This document shows positions 18,055 to 27,038 of a stretch of DNA of 64,000 nt, piece by piece. Where the stretch lies: contig PAHY01000042.1 in assembly GCA_002705055.1 (NCBI GenBank), positions 162,363 to 226,362 of the forward strand, read 5' to 3'. The stretch's first letter is position 1, and every line of letters begins with the position of its first letter. The DNA comes from Planctomycetota bacterium (GTDB lineage Bacteria > Planctomycetota > UBA1135). Position numbers and translations under genes: made by a program. The notes beneath the pieces were generated by a model. That model made no database searches. It had not been told where the DNA came from and saw only the letters and a program-made list of their open reading frames with translations.

Positions 18055-18297
18055 CTACTCGGCGGTGGCTTCGTAGCTGTCCTTGAAGAACATACCCTCG
18101 CCGTAGTTCTTCCCTTTCACGTAGTCCATCATCACGAGTGCAGTGAGCAGGAGCAGGCCCGTGACCAGGATCATCACGCTCTCGACCGGCGGGCCGGGCT
18201 TGATTTCCTTCGGTTCCTTCTCCTTCTTCTGCTTGGCCGGCTTATTGGCCTTGCCCTTGGCGGGCTTGGCCGCTTTCTTCTTGCGCTTGGCTGCCAT
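18055..18297 (-). CDS. Small Lys-rich single-pass membrane protein
   Basis: An 80-residue protein I do not recognise. The first 35 residues are almost all Lys, Ala and Pro (a cytoplasmic, strongly basic tail), followed by one membrane helix (VMILVTGLLLLTALVMM, about 41-57) and a short acidic outer end. It starts 12 bases after the coiled-coil gene and precedes mreB by 129 bases, so it is probably co-transcribed with the coiled-coil protein. The basic tail could bind nucleic acid or acidic lipids. Real coding is supported by its position and typical codon use, not by a known family. Confidence 0.7.
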   Translation of the reverse strand: MAAKRKKKAAKPAKGKANKPAKQKKEKEPKEIKPGPPVESVMILVTGLLLLTALVMMDYVKGKNYGEGMFFKDSYEATAE

Positions 18298-18309
18298 CAG
18301 AAGGCCTCC

Positions 18310-19164
18310 TTACAGACGGGTGACAACGGCGTCGCCGGCAGCAATTTCGCCCTGGCCGGCCATCTGGATGGTGGCGGCGGACTGGCTGGCGTTGACGGTT
18401 TCGACGTAGATCTTGCCCTTGTAGACCCCACCGGCGTAGACGTCGAAGGTGTGGCCCGGCTTGACGCCGTCGTTCTTACCGAGGTTGATGACGACGACGG
18501 TGGTGCCGTGGCTGCCATCGACCGCGGTGACGCGACCGGCGAGCTCGGGCTGATCGTTGAGGTTGTTGAGGTCGATCTTGTAGGTCGAGGCGACCGCGGC
18601 CAGCACGGCTTCCTTCGACTGGATCTCCTCGTTGGCGCGACCCAGAGCGATCTGGAGTTCGTCGCGCTCGCGCTCGAAGGCGGTCGCGTTGCGCTCGGCG
18701 TCGGCGCGGGCGGACTCGGCTTCGTCGCGCGCGTCCAGCGCATCGTCGCGCTCGGTGCGCAGGTTGTTGGCGTTCTCCGTCAGATCGTTGATCTGAGCAA
18801 GCTGCTGACGGTTGGTGCCTTCGAGGTCGCCGAGCTTGCCGTCGATGCTGGTGAGACGCTCACGCAGATCGGCGTTTTGCTCGCGCTCGGTGTTGAGCTC
18901 ATCCTCCAGCGCAGCCTTCTGGCTTTCGAGCGAGGCCTTTTCCGAAGCGAAGCGATCCTTTTCGGCGGTGATCGCGTTCTTCTCGGCGGTCAGCGTGGCC
19001 TCGGTTGCGGCCGAGGTGGTGACCAGCTCGTCGTATTGCTGAGTCTTCGCCTCAAGCTGAGTGCGGTACTCCTGACCAGTGTTGATCAGGGCAGCAGCCG
19101 AGCCGACGAACAGTGCCGCGAGGGCCAGGTTGATGACGGTGAAAACCTTTCCGATGGGACTCAT
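18310..19164 (-). CDS. Membrane-anchored coiled-coil protein with MreC-like barrel end
   Basis: A 284-residue protein. An N-terminal membrane helix (about 8-27, INLALAALFVGSAAALI) is followed by a long charged coiled coil (about 35-185, rich in E, A, K, L, R) and a beta-rich tail with VTAVDGSHGTTVVVINLG-like and GVKPGHTFDVY, GKIYVETVNASQSAATI segments. That helix-coil-barrel order recalls MreC, in which the barrel reads ...LG..DGV..G..., but the coil here is much longer and I claim only architectural similarity. An AGGAT stands 8 bases before the ATG. It is likely co-transcribed with the 80-residue gene and lies next to mreB, suggesting a scaffold at the inner membrane. Confidence 0.75.
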   Translation of the reverse strand: MSPIGKVFTVINLALAALFVGSAAALINTGQEYRTQLEAKTQQYDELVTTSAATEATLTAEKNAITAEKDRFASEKASLESQKAALEDELNTEREQNADLRERLTSIDGKLGDLEGTNRQQLAQINDLTENANNLRTERDDALDARDEAESARADAERNATAFERERDELQIALGRANEEIQSKEAVLAAVASTYKIDLNNLNDQPELAGRVTAVDGSHGTTVVVINLGKNDGVKPGHTFDVYAGGVYKGKIYVETVNASQSAATIQMAGQGEIAAGDAVVTRL

Positions 19165-19337
19165 CGAAGTTGATCCTGCAGGAGGGGGGTTCTGACGTGA
19201 GGGGGGACGGCCGCGGGACGTTCGTCAGCATCTGGGTGAGCCCAGAGGCTCGAGGGATGACGGACGCAACCGCAGCGTTGTGAGGTGAACACTCTAGCGT
19301 GCTCCGACCAGCCGGTTTCGCCTGATCGTGATGCGAA

Positions 19338-19366
19338 AGCCTACCGGTGGCCTGGGGAGGGGTCAA
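19338..19366 (-). promoter_or_regulatory. Putative promoter of the coiled-coil gene pair
   Basis: On the minus strand TTGACC (19361-19366) and TAGGCT (19338-19343) are separated by exactly 17 bases. It overlaps the end of lnt and would give a leader of about 165 bases before the 284-residue gene, in a 176-base gap that otherwise shows nothing but a small hairpin (CTGGG/CCCAG). Confidence 0.4.
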
Positions 19367-21017
19367 GTGAGGGCCCGGAGCCTTCTTTCGCCCCCGCCGA
19401 GGCTTGCGTCTGCCGACGCAGCAGAGTGCCGGCGATCGCGCCGAGCAGAGCCAGCCAGGCGAGCACCGGCTGGAGTCGCCAGCCCCAGCGCAGATAAGGA
19501 GTGCGGAAATCCCCGTCGATGCGGTGCAGATCCGCTCCCATCCAGCCGCGTACCCCGCGCGGGAGCTCGCCCAGCAGTTCGCCGCGGCGATCAAACAGAG
19601 CCGTGACGCCGGTATTGGTGGCGCGCAGGATCGGCCGGCCGGTCTCGGCAGCGCGCCAGCGGGTGGCGGTCACCATCTGGTCCATCTCGATCGAGAGCCG
19701 GTACCAGTTCTCGTTGGAGAGGATCACGAAGGCCTCTGCCCCGGCGTCGGCCTGGCGGCGAAAAGGGGCTTCAAACACGTTTTCCCAGCAAATTGCGCCG
19801 CCCAACTGCCAGTCACCCACCTCCACCGGCCCCTCGCGGCCCGAGTGGGCAAAGCGCGGGTAGAGCCCGGTCGAGCGCAGGACCTCGAGCGCGAACCACT
19901 CGCCGCCCGGGAAGTGACCGCGGAACGGGAGGCGCTCGCCGAAGGGCACCAGCTCAGTCTTTGAGAAGTGATCCTCAAGTCTCCCGTCCGGACCGAAGAC
20001 CAGGAACTCCGAGGTCCGCGGGCTCCAGGTCTCGGGTTCGCGCGGCTCGCCCTCGCGCCAATCCTCCTTGTCCGGCACGCCCAGGTAGAAGTGCGCGCCG
20101 GCGACGAAGCGGCGGCCGGTGGCAGCCCCATCGATCAGGGTGCTGATGTTCTTCTGGTTGGCGTCGCGCAGGGACTGGGTGCTGCGCTTTTCCTCGCGGG
20201 TCGGCCAGGGCCGGATCATGAAGCCATCGGCGCGCTCGCTGCCCTCCGGCGGCGTCACCGGGATCGGGTACATGGTCTCGGGCCAGATCACCCAGGCCGC
20301 CTCCGGCTCTTCGGCCAGGCCGGCGTAGGTCACCGCCGCCTGCCGACCGAAGACCTCGCGCACCCCCCATCGACCGTGCTTCTCTTCGATCGAGAGATTG
20401 CCTTGGATCGAAAGGGTGCGCACTGCATCGCGGAGCTCCGCGCGCGGCTCGACGGCGAGCGCGACGACCAGGATCAGAAGCGGCGCCGGCAACAGCTCGA
20501 TCAGGTGCTCGCGACGGCTGCGGCGCGGACCGAACCAGGAGTAGAGCGCGGCCCCGCAGAGCGCCAGCAGCACGATCCAGCCCGACTCGCCCAGCACACT
20601 GCCCCAGTCACGCGCGAGCGGACGCTCGCCCATGCCCAGCGCCAGCGTGCCCCAAGGAACCCCGCCCATCGGCCATTGCCCGCGGAACCAGTCCACCGCG
20701 ACCACCGCGCTGGCGCCCGCCAGCGCCTGCGGGATCCACGGCCGCACGCCGAAGTAGATCGCCCGCTCGGCCAACCACCACAGGCCCAGAATCAGCGCGA
20801 CCGGGATGGGCAGGAAGGGCGCGGTCTGCTGCAGGAAGCTGAAGTACAGCAGGACGTGCAGGATGCCTCCCGCGTAGTCGCCCCAGCGCCCGCCCCCCTT
20901 TTCCCAGTACAGGATGCGCAGCGGGATCGCGAGGATCACGCACTCCGGAGGCAGAAACCAGCCCGGCAGCGAGAAGCCACGCAGTGCCGCGGCCGCGAGG
21001 GGCAACAGGATCAGCAC
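19341..21017 (-). CDS. lnt: Apolipoprotein N-acyltransferase
   Basis: Adds the third acyl chain to the N-terminal cysteine of lipoproteins at the inner membrane. 558 residues: five to six N-terminal membrane helices (to about 190), a nitrilase-like periplasmic domain, and a last helix near 535. The catalytic triad is visible as Glu247 (WPETMYP), Lys353 (SKTELVPFGE) and Cys410 (GGAICWENVF). The start is a GTG at 21017 overlapping the moeA stop by 7 bases; no better start precedes it. The nitrilase domain has a loop of about 60 residues between E and K. Its presence implies triacylated lipoproteins, in keeping with the lipobox proteins nearby. Confidence 0.93.
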   Translation of the reverse strand: MLILLPLAAAALRGFSLPGWFLPPECVILAIPLRILYWEKGGGRWGDYAGGILHVLLYFSFLQQTAPFLPIPVALILGLWWLAERAIYFGVRPWIPQALAGASAVVAVDWFRGQWPMGGVPWGTLALGMGERPLARDWGSVLGESGWIVLLALCGAALYSWFGPRRSRREHLIELLPAPLLILVVALAVEPRAELRDAVRTLSIQGNLSIEEKHGRWGVREVFGRQAAVTYAGLAEEPEAAWVIWPETMYPIPVTPPEGSERADGFMIRPWPTREEKRSTQSLRDANQKNISTLIDGAATGRRFVAGAHFYLGVPDKEDWREGEPREPETWSPRTSEFLVFGPDGRLEDHFSKTELVPFGERLPFRGHFPGGEWFALEVLRSTGLYPRFAHSGREGPVEVGDWQLGGAICWENVFEAPFRRQADAGAEAFVILSNENWYRLSIEMDQMVTATRWRAAETGRPILRATNTGVTALFDRRGELLGELPRGVRGWMGADLHRIDGDFRTPYLRWGWRLQPVLAWLALLGAIAGTLLRRQTQASAGAKEGSGPSLDPSPGHR

Positions 21018-22249
21018 TCGAGGGGAAGATAGTGGGCGGCGGCGCCGGCAGCCAATTCGGTGTGCGGCGGAACGCGCAGCAATGCGTTCATCCGCGCGAG
21101 CACGGTCCAGTCCCCGGATCCGCGCCCGGCTTGCGGGCTGAGCTGCGGGCGGCCTTCGGCGTCAAGGCTGCACTGGGCAGGGAAGTAACGCTCGCGGCCG
21201 CGCGTACGCACGCCGTCGGTGATCGTGCAGGCTTGCAGCGGCAGGTCCGGGCGCGGGCGGGCACCGGCCAGCGCGCGCACCAGATCGCGCACCAGCAGCT
21301 CGGTCATGACGAATGAGGAGACAGGATTGCCCGGCAACCCGACGACCCAGCGACCGGCGCGCGCGCCGACCCAGATCGGCTTGCCGGGCTGCACAGCCAC
21401 GCCGTGGAACAGCCTCTCCACTCCGAGCGAGGCGAAGACCTCCGGAAGGTGATCCTTCTTGCCCATGCTGACGCCGCCGATCGTCACGACGAGCTCGGAG
21501 GCATCCAGCGCCGCGGCGACCGCTTCGCGCAGCCGGTCGGGCTCGTCGGCGACGCGCCGGGTGGCCAGCACCTGAGCGCCCGCCGTCTGCAGCTGCAGCG
21601 CCGTCGCCAGGCGATTGGCATCCCGCACCTGGTGCGCTTCCGGAGTCTCGGTCCAGGCGACGACTTCATCGCCGGTCGAGAGGACGGTCGCCCGAGGGCG
21701 TGGGCGCACGGCGACAGGATCCGCGCCGCAGCTCGCGGCGGCGGCCAGCGCGGCGGTGGTCAGGACGGTGCCTTCCGGCACGACCACCTGGCCGGGTTCC
21801 CCCATCTCGCCGGCGCGGCGGACGTGCTGCCCGGCCTGCACCGCGGCCAGGATCTTCAACTGCCCCTCCACGACCTCCGTTTGCTCGACCGGAATGACCG
21901 CATCCGCGCCCGCCGCGACGGTGCCCCCGGTCATCACCTCGATCGCCTGGCCGGGCGCGAGCTCGGACTGGCCGGCGGTTCCGGCGTAGACCACCCCCAG
22001 CAGCTCGCGCGGGGCGAGGCCATCGGCGCTGCGCAGCGCGAAGCCGTCCATCGCGGAGCGCGGCACCGGCGGCTCGGCCCGGTCCAGGCAGATCGGCGCG
22101 GCGAGCACCCGCCCCAGCGCCTGATCCAGGGCCAACGGCTCGGAATCACGGGCCAGCGGCTGGACCGCGGCCAGCAAACGGGAGCGCGCCTCGTCGAGAG
22201 GCAGCAGCGGCCGGCCGTTTCGGCCCTGATCACACGGATCCGCAGACAT
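21011..22249 (-). CDS. moeA: Molybdopterin molybdenumtransferase
   Basis: Inserts molybdate into adenylated molybdopterin in molybdenum-cofactor synthesis. The ATG at 22249 (MSADPCDQGRNG) gives 412 residues, the normal length; longer frames enter the divergent adaptor gene. Seen: RSAMDGFAL, MTGGTVAAGADAVIPVE, VLSTGDEV, TIGGVSMGKKDHLP and GLPGNPVSSFV, i.e. all MoeA landmarks including the conserved Asp of STGDEV. The C-terminal domain is present. It overlaps lnt by 7 bases, an odd pairing. A hairpin upstream could hide its start codon (separate entry). No other moa/moe genes occur in the window. Confidence 0.94.
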   Translation of the reverse strand: MSADPCDQGRNGRPLLPLDEARSRLLAAVQPLARDSEPLALDQALGRVLAAPICLDRAEPPVPRSAMDGFALRSADGLAPRELLGVVYAGTAGQSELAPGQAIEVMTGGTVAAGADAVIPVEQTEVVEGQLKILAAVQAGQHVRRAGEMGEPGQVVVPEGTVLTTAALAAAASCGADPVAVRPRPRATVLSTGDEVVAWTETPEAHQVRDANRLATALQLQTAGAQVLATRRVADEPDRLREAVAAALDASELVVTIGGVSMGKKDHLPEVFASLGVERLFHGVAVQPGKPIWVGARAGRWVVGLPGNPVSSFVMTELLVRDLVRALAGARPRPDLPLQACTITDGVRTRGRERYFPAQCSLDAEGRPQLSPQAGRGSGDWTVLARMNALLRVPPHTELAAGAAAHYLPLEC

Positions 22250-22294
22250 GGCAAGTCTTGGCAGGAAAGGAGGTTCCCCGCAAAGGCTTGCCAT
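22248..22294 (-). promoter_or_regulatory. Leader inverted repeat covering the moeA start
   Basis: ATGGCAAG and CTTGCCAT (8 bp, perfect) flank 31 bases; in the moeA transcript the second arm contains the start codon region, so pairing would hide it. The loop contains CCTCCTTTCC, which is complementary to a Shine-Dalgarno. A TATGAT -10-like box overlaps the upstream arm. No Moco-riboswitch sequence pattern is evident. Confidence 0.3.
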
Positions 22295-22349
22295 CATAGG
22301 AGGGCCGGGCCCGTACGCTGCCTGTCGACGCCCCACGTCGGCCTCTCCC

Positions 22350-23513
22350 ATGTCGATCTTCACTCCCCTCTTGCGTCTGATCGTCCTGCTCACAGCGTCC
22401 GGGCTCAGTCTGGCCGGATTCAGCTGCGAGCGCCCGCCTGCCGCCGCCGAAGAAGGCGGCGAGGAAGGCTCGGCCGAAGCCGAGGCCGCTTCCTCCACCG
22501 AGGACGAGGTCCCCGCCGAGCGCGTGCGCACCGCCCCGGTGCTGCGCCAGTCCATCGAGCAGGCGCTCGATGCGGTCGCCAACGTCGAGTCGCTGGATGT
22601 GGTCGACGTCGTCCCCGAGCGCGCCGAGCCGGTGCTCGAAGTCCTGGTCGAGGAAGGCGAACGCGTCGAAGCCGACCAGGTGCTGGCCCGGATGCGCGAT
22701 CGGATCGCGCAGCTTGAGGTGCGCCAGGCCGAGGTGCGGGTCACCGAGGCCGAGAACGAGTTTGCCCGGGCCGAGCGGGACTACAAGCGCAACAAGCAGC
22801 TCGCCGAACAGCCCGACGGAGCCTCCTTGCTGTCGGACCGCGATCTCGAGACTTCGCAGCAGGCCATGCTCGCCGCCGAGACCGCGCTGGAGTCTGCCCG
22901 GGTCGCGCTGGATCAGGCCCAGCTTGAGGTCGACCGCTGCACGCTGCGCGCCCCGATCCGCGGCACCGTCACGGCGCGCGACATCAGCGTAGGTGACCAG
23001 GCCACTCTCGGCATGCGCGCCTTCGAGGTGACCGACCTCGACCATCCGCGCGTGATCTTCTATCGCCCGCAGAGTGAACTCGCGCTGCTGCGCGTCGGGC
23101 AGCGGCTCAACGCCACCGCCGAGGCCTTCGCCGGCCGCTCCATCGAGGGCCGCATCGAGCGCATCGCGCCGGTGGTCGATTCCGAGAGCGGCACGATCAA
23201 GGTGACGGCGATTCTCACCCCGCCCGAGGGCGTCACGCTGCCGACCGGTCTGCTGCTGCGCCTGCGCCTGGTCCTGGACGAGCACGAAGATGCGCTGCTG
23301 GTGCCCAAGCGCGCCCTGATCTACGAAGAGGATCGCATCCTGGCCTTCGCGGTGCGCGAGGGCAAAGCCGTGCAGATCGAAATCGAACCAGGTTTCGAGA
23401 ATCCCACGCACCTCGAGCATCTGGGCGAAGGCCTGGAGGCTGAGGATGTCGTCGTCACGACTGGCCAGGATCGCCTCGAAGACGGCGAGAAGGTCGAAGT
23501 TCTCCCCGAGTAA
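22350..23513 (+). CDS. RND efflux periplasmic adaptor protein
   Basis: Membrane-fusion (HlyD/AcrA-type) subunit linking an inner-membrane RND pump to an outer-membrane channel. The ATG at 22350 gives 387 residues. Seen: N-terminal signal sequence ending at a cysteine (GFSC, about residue 26, an untidy lipobox), split lipoyl domain (VLEVLVEEGERVEADQVLARM and CTLRAPIRGTVTARDISVGD), an intervening alpha hairpin of about 85 residues (113-195), and a beta-barrel/membrane-proximal part ending VVVTTGQDRLEDGEKVEVLPE. It starts the efflux operon 15 bases before the first RND gene and is divergent from moeA. Confidence 0.92.
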   Translation: MSIFTPLLRLIVLLTASGLSLAGFSCERPPAAAEEGGEEGSAEAEAASSTEDEVPAERVRTAPVLRQSIEQALDAVANVESLDVVDVVPERAEPVLEVLVEEGERVEADQVLARMRDRIAQLEVRQAEVRVTEAENEFARAERDYKRNKQLAEQPDGASLLSDRDLETSQQAMLAAETALESARVALDQAQLEVDRCTLRAPIRGTVTARDISVGDQATLGMRAFEVTDLDHPRVIFYRPQSELALLRVGQRLNATAEAFAGRSIEGRIERIAPVVDSESGTIKVTAILTPPEGVTLPTGLLLRLRLVLDEHEDALLVPKRALIYEEDRILAFAVREGKAVQIEIEPGFENPTHLEHLGEGLEAEDVVVTTGQDRLEDGEKVEVLPE

Positions 23514-23528
23514 GCGAGGCGGATCGCG

Positions 23529-26500
23529 GTGCGCACAGGCTTCCTCGGATTCGGCATCCACCGCCCGGTGGGCATGCTGATGGTCGTGCTCGCGGGTGTG
23601 GTCTTCGGGCTGGTGTCGCTGTCCAAGCTGCCGGTCGATCTGCTCCCGCCGATCGATTACCCCTCGCTGACCGTGCGCACCACCTATCCAGGGGCCGCGC
23701 CGGAGGACGTCGAGGAGCGCGTCACCGAGCAGCTCGAGGATGTGCTGTCGACGGTGGGCAATCTGGTGCGGATCCGTTCCAGCTCGCGCGCCGAGGTCAG
23801 CGAGATCCTGATGGAGTTCGAGTGGGGCTCGAACCTCCCCTTTCTCGTGCAAGATGTGCGCGAGCGGATCGACCGGGTGTTCCTGTCCCAGGGCGTCGAG
23901 CGCCCGCTGATCCTGCGCTACGACCCCAGCCTCGACCCGATCCTGCGGGTGGCTGTCGCCGGCGGCGAAGACCTGGTCCGCTTGCGCGACCTCGCGGAAC
24001 AGGAGCTGGAACGCGAACTGGAAGGTCTGCCCGGGGTCGCCGCGGTGCGCGTCAGCGGCGGGCTGGAAGACGAGATTCAGGTGCAGGTCGATCCGCAGCG
24101 CCTGGCCAATCTGCGCATCCCGGCCGAGCTGATTCGTCAGCGCCTCACCGAAGAGAACCTGAACGTTCCGGGCGGCACCCTGGAAGAGGGCGCGACCGAG
24201 TACGTGGTCCGCACGCTCAATGAGTTCCGCTCGCTGGAGCAGATCGAGGAGCTGCCCATTCTGCGTCGCGGCGGCGCCACCATCCTGCTGCGCGATGTGG
24301 CGCGCGTCGAGCGCACGCACAAAGACCGCGACGTGATTCTGCGCACCGCCGGCCGCGAGGCGGTCGAGGTCGAGGTCTTCCGCGAGGACGGCGCCAACAT
24401 CGTCGAAGTGGCCCAGCGGGTGCGCGAGAAGATCTACGGCAAGAAGGTCTCGCCGCAGGCCGCGCGCCGCGGTGCGCTGGGCCCGCCGCCGATCGTCAAG
24501 AAGCTGCCGAGCGATGTCAGCCTCACGGTGCTCAGCGATCAATCGCGGTTCGTCAGCAACGCGATCTCCGAGGTACGCAACGCCGCGCTGATGGGCGGCC
24601 TGATGGCGATCGCCGTCTGCTTCCTGTTCCTGCGTCGCCTCGCCGTGACCGTCATCATCGGCCTGTCGGTGCCGATTTCGGTGATCGCCGCCTTCGGCGC
24701 GATGTACGGCTCGGGAGTGACGCTCAACGTGATGTCTCTCGGCGGACTCGCGCTCGGCATCGGCATGCTGGTCGACAACTCGATCGTGGTGCTGGAGTCG
24801 ATCACCCGCTGCCGCGAGGAAGGCGACTCCCCGCTCGACGCCGCGCTGCGCGGGGTGCGCGAAGTCGGCAGCGCGGTCACCGCTTCGACGCTCACGACGA
24901 TCGCAGTCTTTGCGCCGATCGTGTTCGTCGAAGGCGTGGCCGGACAGACCTTCGGCGATCAGTCGCTGACCGTCGTCGCATCGCTGCTGATCTCCCTCGC
25001 GGTCGCGCTGTTCTTCATTCCCGGACTGGCTGCGCGCACCCGCCTGGGAGTCGCCGGCGAGGAGCAGGCGGGCGGCCCGAAAGCCTGGTGGAAGACCTAC
25101 CGCCAGAACTTCCGCCGCCCGGACTTCTCGCGGGTGCCGCGGCGCTGGTGGATCTGGCTGATTGGCCTGGTCGGTCTGGCAGCCGGCGGCTATCTGATGG
25201 GCCCGCTCACCCAGGCTGCCCTCGCCCCCTTCCTGGCCGAAGCCGGCCCGGGCAAGAAGCCGGATCTGCCTATCGAGGTGCAGGGACAGCTGGCCATGTA
25301 CCGCTACGTGGCGCTGGTGGTGATGCTGCCCGGCCTGTGGACCGTCGGCCAGATCCTGGTCGCGCTGGCGACCTGGCTGCTGACCATCGCGCTGGCCACC
25401 GCGGTGCTGGTCCTGCGCGCTGTGCTGGCCGTGGTGCTGCTCGCCCTCATGGCGATCCTGTGGCTGCCGGGTCAGGTCGTGCGCGTGGTCCTGGGCGTGA
25501 TCGAACGGGTCTACCGTCCCTTCCTCGCCGGAGCGCTGCGCGTTCCGCTGCTGGTCGGGATCGTCGTCGGTCTGGTCGCGTTCGGCTCCTGGCAGACTGC
25601 CAAAGGCCTGGGCCGCGAGCTGCTGCCGGAAGTGCTGCAGGGTGAACTCACCGCCGAGCTGTTCTTCCCGGCGGGTTCGCCGCTCACCGAGACTGACGCG
25701 GTCGCGACTCGCCTCGAGTCGGCGGTCCGCGAGATCGAAGGCGTCGAAGAAACCGCGATCGTGTCGGGCTCGGATCGCGAGTCGATCTCGTCAGAAGAAG
25801 AAGGCCCGCACACCGCCCGCATCCTGTTGCGGACCGCCGGCGGCGCCTCCGCGCGCACGACCGAACTGCGCGTCGAACGAGAACTGCGCGCGCTGCTCGA
25901 CCGCGAGCCCGCGCTGGCTCGCTACAACCTGCGCCGCCCCACGCTGCTCGCGCTCAACGCTCCGCTCGAAATCGAGATCCTCGGCGATGACCTCGACGGG
26001 ATCGCCGAGACCGCGCAGCAGGTGCAACGCGCCGTCGCCGGCACGCCCGGTATCGTCGATCTGCGCAGCTCGCTGCGCCGCGGCAATCCGGAGGTGCGCG
26101 TGACGCTCGATCGCGAGCAGCTGGCGCGCCACAACCTGACGGTCGCCCAGGTCGCGGAGCGACTGCGTCTCGCGGTCGAGGGTCAGGTCTCTTCGACCTT
26201 CCCCGGCAAGGACGAGCGGATCGATATTCGCGTGCGCGCCGATCTCTCGACGATGCGCCACGTCGAGCAGCTGGCCTCGCTGCCGGTCAACCCAGACGCC
26301 GAGCGCCCGCTCACCCTGGGCTCGGTCGCGACTCTGACGGTGGCCGACGGCCCCAGCGAGATTCGCCACATCGGCGGCCGCCGCGCCGCGGTGCTGTCCG
26401 CTTCGCTCTCCGGCTTCGACCTCGGCGCGACCGGCGAGGAAGTCGAACGACGCCTCAGCGAGCTCGAGCTTCCGGTCGATCGCAGCATTTCGCTAGGCGG

Positions 26501-27038
26501 ACAGACCAGCGAGATGGAGTCCGCGCTGGGTTCGCTGACCTTCGCGCTGCTGCTGGCGATCTTCCTGGTCTACGCGGTCATGGCCGCCCAGTTTGAGTCG
26601 CTGCTGCAGCCGCTGCTGATCATGTTCTCGGTGCCGCTCGCCGCGGTCGGCGCGGTTGTTGCGCTGGCCCTGACGGGCACGCCGCTCTCGGTCGTCGCGC
26701 TGCTCGGCGCGGTGGTGCTCGCCGGCATCGTGGTCAACAACGCGATCGTGCTGGTCGACCGGATCAACCGCAACCGAGCCGCGGGCCTGGCCCTCGACGA
26801 GGCCATCCTGGAAGCAGGCAACACCCGCCTCCGCCCCATCCTGATGACCACGGTCACCACGGTGCTTGGCATGCTGCCGCTCACCGGCTGGTTCGGCGCC
26901 GCCGAAGGCACCGAGCTGCGCGCCCCGATGGCCTTGGTCGTCATCGCCGGCCTGACCGCCTCCACCTTCCTCACCTTGATCGTGATCCCGGTCGGCTACC
27001 GGGTGCTCGCGGTCGCCGCCCGCCATGACCGAGCCTGA
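23529..27038 (+). CDS. RND efflux transporter, first of a tandem, with extra membrane insert
   Basis: Proton-driven inner-membrane exporter of the hydrophobe/amphiphile-efflux type. 1169 residues from a GTG at 23529 (family about 1020-1050). Seen: N-terminal helix, FPGAAPEDVEE-like porter segments, TM4 LGGLALGIGMLVDNSIVVLESI with one proton-relay Asp (VDN, where classic pumps have VDD), and the TM10-12 block ending GTELRAPMALVVIAGL. The extra length is a block of about 130-160 residues between TM6 and TM7 (about 500-660) carrying three or four added hydrophobic segments. It overlaps the second RND gene by 14 bases. Substrate not predictable. Confidence 0.93.
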   Translation: MRTGFLGFGIHRPVGMLMVVLAGVVFGLVSLSKLPVDLLPPIDYPSLTVRTTYPGAAPEDVEERVTEQLEDVLSTVGNLVRIRSSSRAEVSEILMEFEWGSNLPFLVQDVRERIDRVFLSQGVERPLILRYDPSLDPILRVAVAGGEDLVRLRDLAEQELERELEGLPGVAAVRVSGGLEDEIQVQVDPQRLANLRIPAELIRQRLTEENLNVPGGTLEEGATEYVVRTLNEFRSLEQIEELPILRRGGATILLRDVARVERTHKDRDVILRTAGREAVEVEVFREDGANIVEVAQRVREKIYGKKVSPQAARRGALGPPPIVKKLPSDVSLTVLSDQSRFVSNAISEVRNAALMGGLMAIAVCFLFLRRLAVTVIIGLSVPISVIAAFGAMYGSGVTLNVMSLGGLALGIGMLVDNSIVVLESITRCREEGDSPLDAALRGVREVGSAVTASTLTTIAVFAPIVFVEGVAGQTFGDQSLTVVASLLISLAVALFFIPGLAARTRLGVAGEEQAGGPKAWWKTYRQNFRRPDFSRVPRRWWIWLIGLVGLAAGGYLMGPLTQAALAPFLAEAGPGKKPDLPIEVQGQLAMYRYVALVVMLPGLWTVGQILVALATWLLTIALATAVLVLRAVLAVVLLALMAILWLPGQVVRVVLGVIERVYRPFLAGALRVPLLVGIVVGLVAFGSWQTAKGLGRELLPEVLQGELTAELFFPAGSPLTETDAVATRLESAVREIEGVEETAIVSGSDRESISSEEEGPHTARILLRTAGGASARTTELRVERELRALLDREPALARYNLRRPTLLALNAPLEIEILGDDLDGIAETAQQVQRAVAGTPGIVDLRSSLRRGNPEVRVTLDREQLARHNLTVAQVAERLRLAVEGQVSSTFPGKDERIDIRVRADLSTMRHVEQLASLPVNPDAERPLTLGSVATLTVADGPSEIRHIGGRRAAVLSASLSGFDLGATGEEVERRLSELELPVDRSISLGGQTSEMESALGSLTFALLLAIFLVYAVMAAQFESLLQPLLIMFSVPLAAVGAVVALALTGTPLSVVALLGAVVLAGIVVNNAIVLVDRINRNRAAGLALDEAILEAGNTRLRPILMTTVTTVLGMLPLTGWFGAAEGTELRAPMALVVIAGLTASTFLTLIVIPVGYRVLAVAARHDRA

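Noticed and set aside
22250..22349. Molybdenum-cofactor riboswitch upstream of moeA
   Set aside because: The leader is only about 100 bases and shared with a divergent gene; I could not find the conserved riboswitch core, only the simple hairpin reported above.
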